Below are positions 1-6,352 of a stretch of DNA of 7,810 nucleotides, one piece after another. The DNA is from Deltaproteobacteria bacterium. GTDB lineage: Bacteria; SAR324; JACQKK01. Made by a program: the position numbers and the translations under genes. The stretch lies in assembly GCA_029858165.1 (NCBI GenBank), contig JAOUFO010000076.1, positions 1 through 7,810 on the forward strand, written 5' to 3'. The first letter of the stretch is position 1; each line of letters begins with the position of its first letter. Below the pieces are notes generated by a model. That model was not told the origin of the DNA. It ran no database searches and saw nothing but the letters and a program-made list of their open reading frames with translations.

Positions 1-644
1 TCACTGTCAGCCGCAGGTTCCGGGTCCAGCCCGGCGGGGGGGATTCTCCGGCCCAGGGGAGCCAGGGTAAAGGCCGGCATCACAAACAAAAATCCGGCGC
101 TTAAAGCGTGAATCAAAATGGTGCGGGGACCGTAAATGCCGTAAATGCCCAAAAAGGCATCCATGGCCATCAGAGCCCCCAGGCTCATGGCCACCAGCAG
201 CCCCGCCCCCGGAAGATGAAACACCCCATACCGGGGAACCCCCCGGGGTCGGTTGCGGGCCATCAGAGCGCCCAGCAACACCGAAAGGCAGATGCCCGTC
301 GGCAACAGATAATGGCCCCCGATGTAAATCAACAGCGGATTGGAATTGTGAAATCCGATGACCATCAGCACCACCCCGGTCAGGTGGGTGGCCGCGATCA
401 CCGGCCACAGACGCCCCTCCCACGGGCTGGGGCCGTACAACCGGCGGAACAGGCCGGAATATATCCGGTAATACCCCCCCAGAACCCCCCCCAAACCCAA
501 CAGATGAACCAAAGCCGGATGCTCCGCCGCCGCCCCGTTGATCATCCCCGCCATGGGATGCAAGGTCAGCAGCAACATGGCCCCCAGTAAAAAAAGGAAC
601 ACACTGCCGGTGAGAATTCGTTGAAGGGTGGGGAGGGTGTTCAT
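1..644 (-). CDS. Polytopic inner-membrane protein of unknown function, C-terminus beyond the window
   Basis: Read from the ATG at 644, the frame stays open for 214 codons to the left edge, so the gene is partial. An in-frame TAG lies about 90 bases upstream and no other start codon lies between, so the start is well determined, but no Shine-Dalgarno is visible before it. The protein is strongly hydrophobic with about six membrane segments, near residues 11-29, 43-60, 81-98, 107-129, 141-165 and 174-196. Histidines in or beside these segments include H47, H87, H111, H143 and H179. The layout, with His-Leu-Leu opening the second segment and many Gly, faintly recalls NnrS or stand-alone heme-copper oxidase subunit I-like proteins. 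That resemblance is inference, and I do not recognise the family. The opposite strand has a long frame full of His, Gln and Pro, which looks like its shadow. It lies 113 bases downstream of the large coiled-coil gene, with no clear terminator between. Confidence 0.72.
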   Translation of the reverse strand, partial: MNTLPTLQRILTGSVFLFLLGAMLLLTLHPMAGMINGAAAEHPALVHLLGLGGVLGGYYRIYSGLFRRLYGPSPWEGRLWPVIAATHLTGVVLMVIGFHNSNPLLIYIGGHYLLPTGICLSVLLGALMARNRPRGVPRYGVFHLPGAGLLVAMSLGALMAMDAFLGIYGIYGPRTILIHALSAGFLFVMPAFTLAPLGRRIPPAGLDPEPAADS

Positions 645-757
645 TGGGGTTTGTCGGTTGAAAAGAGGTGGCGGATTTGGCCGGTTATATGGGTGTGTGA
701 ATCCGGACGGGGGGCCGGGCTTGGAGGATCCCCCACCATTCTATCCGGTTTGGGGTT

Positions 758-3700
758 TCAGGCCAGCGGGATTTTTTCCTGAAACAAGGCCAACAGGGGG
801 GCGGTGGATTCCCCATCCAGCAGGGTGGCGTTGATCAGGGCACAATGGTCCTTCAAAGACCGGATATTGGCCATTTCCTCTCCTGAAGGGTCCATGGCCC
901 AGGTTTCTCCCAGGGTGGCAAACACCATTTGATACGAACCCGGCAGGCGGGCCTTCAGTTTTTTCACCAGTTTTCGCAAAGAACCGTGGCGTGATTCCCG
1001 GCTGTCGGCCAGCAGGATCAGAAAGTCGGTTTCCAGCCTGGATTGGGTATCCACCCGGTGTTCCAGCCGGGTCAGGGATAATTCCAGCAGGCCGTCATCG
1101 GTCAGCTTCAGATATTTTTGCAGCGTGTTGCCGATTTGCCTTTTCAGATTGCGGGCCAGATGGGAGCCGTCATCGGCCAGAATGATTTTTTTCAATCCCT
1201 TGAGGTTGCCCCGGTACCGCTCCCGGTTGTCCATCACATCCACAATGCCCTGCTGGGCCGATTTGGAAATTCCCTCCCCGGCATCCTTCACCCCTTTGAT
1301 AAACATCATCCGGGCCAGTTGGCTGTTCATATGGGCCAGGTCCCCGGCCAGTTGTTGGGCCAGCTTTTTCTGCCCTGAATCCAGCTCTCCCAGGGAGCCT
1401 TCCCCCTTGGCCAACAAAGCGGACACCCCGGTTTTTATCTGATCAAACTGCCCGTCCACCTCCTCCATCCGGGATTCCAACAATTCGGTTTCCCCGGTAA
1501 AATGGAGGCGGCGGTCTTCCAGATAGGCCACTTTTTCCATCAGGGATGCCTTGTCCTCCTCCAAACGGGTCACTGCCTCCCGGATTTGTTTCAGCTTTAC
1601 CTCCTGTTCTTTCACACCCCGGGCGATGTTTTCCAGGGCGGTTTTTTTATCCGCCACCTCCTTTCCTGTCTGGATCAGCAGCTCTTTGGTGGCTCCTTTC
1701 AGTTTTTCGTTTTCCATCAATCGTTGGGTAAAAAACTCATCGGCAAAATCAATCACCCTTTTGGCTTTAAGGATTCCGTTGAAATCGGAGGCCTGGTATC
1801 CCGGACCAAAAAAGGCCAGGTCCGGTTTCAGTTGTTTTCCCTGAATCAATTCCGGGGAGGAAAAACTGAACAGACTGTTTTCCAGCTTGTCTATGCGCAG
1901 ACAGGTGACGATAAACTGCTTGAGCACCTCGTTTTTGGTGCAAAAGGCGATGGAAAGCCGCTTCAGCCGATCCAGTTCAGCATCAGAGAATTTAAAGATA
2001 ATGCGGCGGGAGACCGGCTTCCGGGAAATCCACCCGGCGGCTTTGATCAAAAACCGAAGCGGAGCCGGAAAAGGGCTGATACGCCGGATCAGCAACGGCC
2101 GGATGATTTCAAAAAATACCAGCGAAAGGTCCTTTTGGGTTTGGGCCACCTGTCTTTTTTGCCGGTCCACCTCCACCTGTTTCAGGTGAGCTTTGCGAAA
2201 ATCCCTTAAACCCGCCTTCATCTGATTGTATGCCGCCTGATACGCCTCTTGGATGGGGATGCTTTTTTCCTGGGCCTGGGCGGTTTTTTCGTCAGCTGCT
2301 TTCAGGTTTTCATCGGCCTTGGCGAGAAAATCTTCCACCTGGGCCAGATAATTTTTCATGTTTTCCAACATCCGCCGCCGGGTTTCCCGGCGGGAATCCA
2401 TCTGTTCCACCGTTTGGGGGGACAGTTTGCCCTGCATGGCCTGATTGGTCATCTGGTTCAGCAAAGACATGGATTCAAGGATGTACACCCCTACCGGGTC
2501 ATCGGTTTGGGCCTCGGCCATCCGCCCCTTCAGTTTTTCTATCTCCTTTTCCACCGATTGGCTCAGCCGGGTGTAATCCTCCCGGTTCATCCCCTTTTTA
2601 TCAAACAATTCCAGCAGGGTGGTATCCACCAGATCATCCACAAAAATCACCGCGGACTGGGCCAGGGCCGGATGGGTTTTCAGCAGCGGATGGTCCGCCC
2701 TGTTGCAAATCAGGCTGTCTATGACAAACTCCCCCCCCTCCTCGTGTTCCGCCAGCTTATCCCGGATAGACTGATTGGCTTGGTCCGCCAGCAACCCGGC
2801 GATGGCCGCCACCCGGCGGGATTTCCAATCGGGCTGGGTCAACACGGTTTTCAGCAGCCCGCTTTTGGATTCCAGCTTGTTGTGCTTTTTTAAGGTCATC
2901 AACACCAGGTTGGTATAAGCCGGTTTTTCGCATTTTTTCACAAACCCCAGGTAGGTGGGGCTGCCAAACAAAAGAGGCATCACCAAAGCACGGTTGCCTT
3001 TCAGGATTTCCAGCTTGTCCAGGTAATGGAGGGTTTTGGTCAAGTGATCCTTGACGTTGTGGCCCACCAGGGTCCACAGATTTTTTCGCACCACCGGGGT
3101 CAGCTTCTGGTAGAATTCACCAGGTTTTTTCATAATGAACGTGGTGACCATGGTCACAATTTCGCCGGGGGATAGCTGTTTGGAAATCACCCCCGGCCCG
3201 ATGGCCGCCCGGGAAAGATTTTTGGCCACCGAGGCAAACAGGGATGCCTGTTCTTTTGGCCCCTGCCCCTTGTAGGTTTGGCTGGTGATGTTTTTTTGCA
3301 AATCAAACGGGATGTTGGGAAATTTCTGTTGATACAGGGGGGTGTTGTTCAGGTACAGACTGGCCAGCAGGGAGGGCGCCTGGGTGACCAGCGTTTCATG
3401 CCGGGCTTCATCCCCCAGGCCGCCCCAGATGTTTTTGACCGCCATCGGGTCCTGCAACATGGCCATGATGACGTGTTCCCGGATTTTGGCCGACACCAAA
3501 GCCAGAAACCGCTCATAAGAGCGGTTTTTCAACCCCTCTATCATTTCATCCACCAAAAATTCCGGCAGGGTGCCCAGCAGGGGGGCGGCGTCTTTGTCAT
3601 CCAGATGTTCCATATCGGCCGGTTGGAGACGGATCTCTTTTTCGGCCAGTTCCCCCAGCTTGTCGCCCAGCACGGCCATCAGCAGGGTGTCCCGTTCCTC

Positions 3701-4654
3701 CTGGGTAAACTGGTTGAACACCATGTCGTACCCGTTGGATTCCAGATAATCCACCGTTCCCCCGGACCCTTCCATCTGACCCAACCCTTCCAGAGCCGCT
3801 TTGGCCGATGTGTACCGGTACAGGTTTTCCATTTTGTCAAAGGTCAGCCGTTCGGCCACCACATGGGCCAGATCCTCCGACAAAACCATCAGCACCCGCT
3901 TGCCCCGTACAAACACCATCGTCTCAGCCGTCAGGTTTTCCCGCCGGGTCACCTCTTTCAACCCTTCCAGGCTGTACAGCAGCCGGGCGGCATCGGTGAT
4001 GGTGCCATCCTTCAGCACAAACCGGTTCCCCACCTCCGGCATGTTGATGACCCCGTGGAACACAACCTCATTTACCTGGATGGACCGGATGGAACTGACC
4101 GGGATTTCCTCCCCTTCGCTGGAAGACTCATCAGGGGAAAGCCTTGCGATGTTGGTGATGGGGATGGGGGGGGAGACTTCCGTGTGCTCCGGGTTGGAAA
4201 ACACGGTGATTTTCACCTCCAGGCCGGATTTCAGGAACTGATGGATTTTTTTGTACAAATCCTCCACCAAAATCAAACGGCGGTGTTTAAACATTCCCCG
4301 TTCAAACAGCCGAAGATATTCCCCCAGGACCGGGTAACGCAGGTGGGGTTCCATATCCAGGATGGGCGCCGCCCCCTCCTGGGCAATTTCATCCTCATCC
4401 TCTTCGGTTTGGGCGGCCGCCAGATCGTAGGGAAAGGTGGTCAGCAGACTGTCGGCATGGGGGTTGGTGCGCAACACTGTTTCCAGGGGGGCGTTTTCCT
4501 GGTTGATGATGTAAATCAGGGATTTGGGCGGCTTTAACCGCTGGCCGATGGCCTGGAACAGTTCCGTCAGTTTGTCTTTGAGGATCTTCTGACGTTCCAC
4601 GGCCAGGTCCACATTGATGACCTGGATGGATACCGGTGGGGGTTTGGCTGCCAT
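758..4654 (-). CDS. Very large cytoplasmic coiled-coil protein with a C-terminal receiver-like domain, function unknown
   Basis: A 1298-residue protein that I do not recognise. It has no signal peptide and no clear membrane segment. Residues 1-210 are mixed alpha/beta with acidic linkers (EEDEDE at 84-89, a Ser/Glu patch near 175-183). About 220-690 is mostly helical, possibly helical repeats. Coiled coil is likely at 691-716 and 747-842, rich in Glu, Lys, Gln and Ala, and again at about 972-1083. Between them, residues 843-876 are hydrophobic with scattered basic residues and could touch a membrane or a partner. The last part, about 1154-1296, resembles a CheY-type receiver: strand KKIILADD with acidic pair D1161-D1162, strand LILLAD ending at D1217, strand YQMVFAT ending at T1247, then strand CALIN where the usual Lys is missing. 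An in-frame TGA lies just upstream of the ATG, so this is the first possible Met, but no Shine-Dalgarno is seen. It follows the response regulator gene by 68 bases in the same direction, suggesting joint expression. A scaffold or signalling role is inference. Confidence 0.9.
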   Translation of the reverse strand: MAAKPPPVSIQVINVDLAVERQKILKDKLTELFQAIGQRLKPPKSLIYIINQENAPLETVLRTNPHADSLLTTFPYDLAAAQTEEDEDEIAQEGAAPILDMEPHLRYPVLGEYLRLFERGMFKHRRLILVEDLYKKIHQFLKSGLEVKITVFSNPEHTEVSPPIPITNIARLSPDESSSEGEEIPVSSIRSIQVNEVVFHGVINMPEVGNRFVLKDGTITDAARLLYSLEGLKEVTRRENLTAETMVFVRGKRVLMVLSEDLAHVVAERLTFDKMENLYRYTSAKAALEGLGQMEGSGGTVDYLESNGYDMVFNQFTQEERDTLLMAVLGDKLGELAEKEIRLQPADMEHLDDKDAAPLLGTLPEFLVDEMIEGLKNRSYERFLALVSAKIREHVIMAMLQDPMAVKNIWGGLGDEARHETLVTQAPSLLASLYLNNTPLYQQKFPNIPFDLQKNITSQTYKGQGPKEQASLFASVAKNLSRAAIGPGVISKQLSPGEIVTMVTTFIMKKPGEFYQKLTPVVRKNLWTLVGHNVKDHLTKTLHYLDKLEILKGNRALVMPLLFGSPTYLGFVKKCEKPAYTNLVLMTLKKHNKLESKSGLLKTVLTQPDWKSRRVAAIAGLLADQANQSIRDKLAEHEEGGEFVIDSLICNRADHPLLKTHPALAQSAVIFVDDLVDTTLLELFDKKGMNREDYTRLSQSVEKEIEKLKGRMAEAQTDDPVGVYILESMSLLNQMTNQAMQGKLSPQTVEQMDSRRETRRRMLENMKNYLAQVEDFLAKADENLKAADEKTAQAQEKSIPIQEAYQAAYNQMKAGLRDFRKAHLKQVEVDRQKRQVAQTQKDLSLVFFEIIRPLLIRRISPFPAPLRFLIKAAGWISRKPVSRRIIFKFSDAELDRLKRLSIAFCTKNEVLKQFIVTCLRIDKLENSLFSFSSPELIQGKQLKPDLAFFGPGYQASDFNGILKAKRVIDFADEFFTQRLMENEKLKGATKELLIQTGKEVADKKTALENIARGVKEQEVKLKQIREAVTRLEEDKASLMEKVAYLEDRRLHFTGETELLESRMEEVDGQFDQIKTGVSALLAKGEGSLGELDSGQKKLAQQLAGDLAHMNSQLARMMFIKGVKDAGEGISKSAQQGIVDVMDNRERYRGNLKGLKKIILADDGSHLARNLKRQIGNTLQKYLKLTDDGLLELSLTRLEHRVDTQSRLETDFLILLADSRESRHGSLRKLVKKLKARLPGSYQMVFATLGETWAMDPSGEEMANIRSLKDHCALINATLLDGESTAPLLALFQEKIPLA
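761..1195 (-). other. Putative degenerate receiver (CheY-like) domain at the C-terminus of the large coiled-coil protein
   Basis: Residues about 1154-1298 of the large protein follow the receiver order. A first strand ends in two Asp (1161-1162). A helix reads HLARNLKRQ. A DDG turn follows near 1186-1188, then a third strand LILLAD (D1217). A fourth strand ends in Thr (T1247) followed by Leu-Gly. A fifth strand, CALIN, lacks the conserved Lys-Pro. The Met-Pro that normally follows the phosphorylated Asp is also absent (SRESRHG). The segment is about 20 residues longer than a normal receiver, with the extra length near 1190-1209. The match is by eye only. If it is real, the domain is probably a pseudo-receiver that is not phosphorylated in the usual way. 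Confidence 0.5.
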
Positions 4655-4722
4655 GGCGGTTCGTGGAAACGGGGAGGATCACGTTACCATCGCTCCCGGA
4701 GGCCGGGGCAAGGGTTGTCGTT

Positions 4723-5085
4723 TTAAGCCTGAGTTTGGATTTTATGGATGATTTTTGGCAGGTCGGTCATCAGCATGGATTTGTATAAAAAAAAGCTGGC
4801 CCCCGCCTGTTGGCATTCCAAAGCGGTTTGGGGTGACCGGGTGGATGAGATCATAATCACCAGGGCGTTGGGGTCCCGGCTGCGGATATCCTTTAACGCA
4901 TCCAACCCGTTTACCACGGGCATGATGACATCCAGCACCACCACATCCGGTTGAAGGGAGGTGAATTTTTCCAGGGCATCCCGGCCGTTGACGGCGATTC
5001 CCGCCACCTTGTGGCCCATGGAGGTGACCACCGATTGGATGATGGCCTGAGAAGTTTCGGAATCATCTACAATGAGAAACCGCAT
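4723..5085 (-). CDS. Single-domain CheY-like response regulator
   Basis: A 120-residue stand-alone receiver domain with no output domain. It would take a phosphoryl group from a histidine kinase and signal through protein contact. Visible receiver features are MRFLIVDDS with the acidic pair D7-D8, the phosphorylation site D52 in VVVLDVIMP, the switch Ser S80 in VIMISS, and K102 after strand five. Unlike most receivers, the residue after K102 is Ser rather than Pro, and the usual Asp pair before strand five is replaced by Ser-Phe (AGASFFLYKS). The open frame continues 44 codons further upstream, but that part does not look like protein of this family, and no start codon lies close between. GGGAGG at 5098-5103 precedes the ATG by 12 bases, a rather long spacing. 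It lies 109 bases after ddl and 68 bases before the large coiled-coil gene, the likely partner. No kinase gene is in the window. Confidence 0.93.
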   Translation of the reverse strand: MRFLIVDDSETSQAIIQSVVTSMGHKVAGIAVNGRDALEKFTSLQPDVVVLDVIMPVVNGLDALKDIRSRDPNALVIMISSTRSPQTALECQQAGASFFLYKSMLMTDLPKIIHKIQTQA

Positions 5086-5097
5086 GTTGATGGCTGG

Positions 5098-5103
5098 CCT
5101 CCC
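5098..5103 (-). promoter_or_regulatory. Probable ribosome binding site of the response regulator gene
   Basis: On the minus strand this reads GGGAGG, 12 bases before the ATG at 5085. The motif is strong but the spacing is long. It supports starting the protein at MRFLIVDD rather than at the upstream Met 44 codons earlier. Confidence 0.5.
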
Positions 5104-5194
5104 TGAACGGTGGAGGTTTTGTATGGTTTTTGGCTGGACCGGCCCCCCGGACGCTGGGAATCTTTTTTCAATTCCAATACACCACAGCCGGGGG

Positions 5195-6352
5195 TTAAAG
5201 GCCATCACCCGCCACAATATTTTCCAATTTTTCGTGACGCAGGACAGCCAGCCCGATCAGCCGGGTCAACAGCCCGGAATACGAAAGCCCGGCGGCCTCC
5301 CACAGTTTGGGATACATGCTGATGGGGGTAAAGCCGGGCAGGGTGTTGATCTCATTGACCACCAGACCGCCATCCGGTTTGAGAAAAAAATCCACCCGGG
5401 CCATGCCGTAACATTCCAGGGTTTCAAACACCTCCACCGCCATGGCCTGCACCCGCTCCAACACACCGGGGGGCAGCCGGGCAGGCACCACCAATGAAGC
5501 CCCGTCCGCATCCAGATACTTGGCTTCATAAGTGTAGAACCCGTGGCGGGGAATGATTTCTCCCGCCACCGAAGCCTGGGTTTGGGCGGTCCCTTTTTTT
5601 CCGGGCACGGCCAGCCCCAAACCGGAAGGGTCCGCCCCGGCCCCCGCCCCCCCCAGCACCGAACATTCTATTTCCCGTCCGCTGACGGCTTCTTCCACCA
5701 GTACTTTGGTGTCGTGGCGGAAAGCCTCCTCCACCGCCAACCCGAACGAATTCCGGTTATCGGCCCGGCTGACCCCCACCGAAGATCCCTGGCTGGCAGG
5801 TTTTACATACACCGGCAGGCCGAATTCCTCCCGCACCGCGTCAAACATATCCGGCCCCTGGTCCGGGCGGCGCAGGGTTTTCCAGCGGGCCACCGGCACC
5901 CCCGCCCCATGCAACAGCCGTTTGGCCACCTCCTTATCCATGCCCAGGGCACTGCCCAGCACATCCGGCCCCACAAAGGGGGCGCCCAGAAACCGCAGCC
6001 ATCCCTGTAAGGCGCCGTCCTCCCCCCCGGTGCCGTGAATGATGGGGAAAAACACATCCACTTCCGTCAGGAGGGTGTACCCCTGCCGGTTCAGCAGTCG
6101 GCCACGGCCTGCCTCTCCGTCCAGCACCACCCGGGGGGCCTGGGGATTGATGGCAATCCGGGCCGGGTCATCCGGGTATAGCAGCAAGCCATCCGGGCTC
6201 CCTGCCCGCCAGGAGCCATGCCGGTCCAGGGCGGCCAAAATGGGGCTGTACCGGGAGCGGTCCAGGGCGGCGTATATCCCCAGGGCGGACCGCAGGGAAA
6301 CCTGATGCTCCCCCCCCCGTCCGCCGCATAAAATGGCGATGGTTTGTGTCAT
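5195..6352 (-). CDS. ddl: D-alanine--D-alanine ligase (DdlA type)
   Basis: This cytoplasmic ATP-grasp enzyme joins two D-alanines for peptidoglycan precursor synthesis. The protein has 385 residues, slightly longer than E. coli DdlA at 364. Visible motifs are GGRGGEHQVS near the start with E15, HGTGGEDGALQG at 106-117, DK at 139-140, VKPASQGSSVGVS at 183-195 (ATP-binding lysine K184), VEEAVSGREIEC at 219-230, the omega-loop region FYTYEAKY at 272-279 with Tyr as in D-Ala-specific ligases, GMARVDFF at 316-323, and VNEINTLPGFT at 332-342 holding the metal-binding Glu and Asn. About 20 extra Gly/Ala-rich residues near 235-258 are absent from E. coli DdlA. I chose the ATG at 6352 because it overlaps the mutY stop as ATGA and has AAGGA six bases upstream. 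A longer frame begins 17 codons earlier but lies entirely inside mutY and precedes the family's normal N-terminus. A run of nine G encodes the conserved Gly-rich loop. It ends in TAA. Confidence 0.97.
   Translation of the reverse strand: MTQTIAILCGGRGGEHQVSLRSALGIYAALDRSRYSPILAALDRHGSWRAGSPDGLLLYPDDPARIAINPQAPRVVLDGEAGRGRLLNRQGYTLLTEVDVFFPIIHGTGGEDGALQGWLRFLGAPFVGPDVLGSALGMDKEVAKRLLHGAGVPVARWKTLRRPDQGPDMFDAVREEFGLPVYVKPASQGSSVGVSRADNRNSFGLAVEEAFRHDTKVLVEEAVSGREIECSVLGGAGAGADPSGLGLAVPGKKGTAQTQASVAGEIIPRHGFYTYEAKYLDADGASLVVPARLPPGVLERVQAMAVEVFETLECYGMARVDFFLKPDGGLVVNEINTLPGFTPISMYPKLWEAAGLSYSGLLTRLIGLAVLRHEKLENIVAGDGL

Noticed and set aside
7..423. A 138-codon minus-strand frame inside the membrane protein region
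   Set aside because: It is in another frame from the membrane protein, with no start signal and a Gly/Ser/Arg-rich composition typical of an out-of-frame reading.
108..590. A 160-codon plus-strand frame at the left edge
   Set aside because: It is dominated by His, Gln and Pro. The opposite strand gives a hydrophobic protein with regular membrane segments starting at 644, which is far more credible.
3278..4537. A 419-codon open frame on the plus strand, opposite the large coiled-coil gene
   Set aside because: Its translation is rich in His, Gln, Phe and Pro without any domain pattern, while the minus-strand frame is an uninterrupted 1298-residue protein with coherent helices and coiled coil. 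It is a composition shadow.
4207..4630. Possible second receiver near the N-terminus of the large protein (strands IQVINVD and LILVED)
   Set aside because: The strands do not come in the right order or spacing, and no phosphorylation Asp with following helix could be matched.
5086..5194. A terminator or promoter between ddl and the response regulator
   Set aside because: Only a 5-bp imperfect hairpin around GGAAT/ATTCC and no T run or paired -35/-10 boxes could be found.
5086..5217. A 44-residue N-terminal extension of the response regulator
   Set aside because: Receivers normally begin at MRFLIVDD. The extension begins inside ddl and contains no family-like sequence, and GGGAGG precedes the internal ATG.
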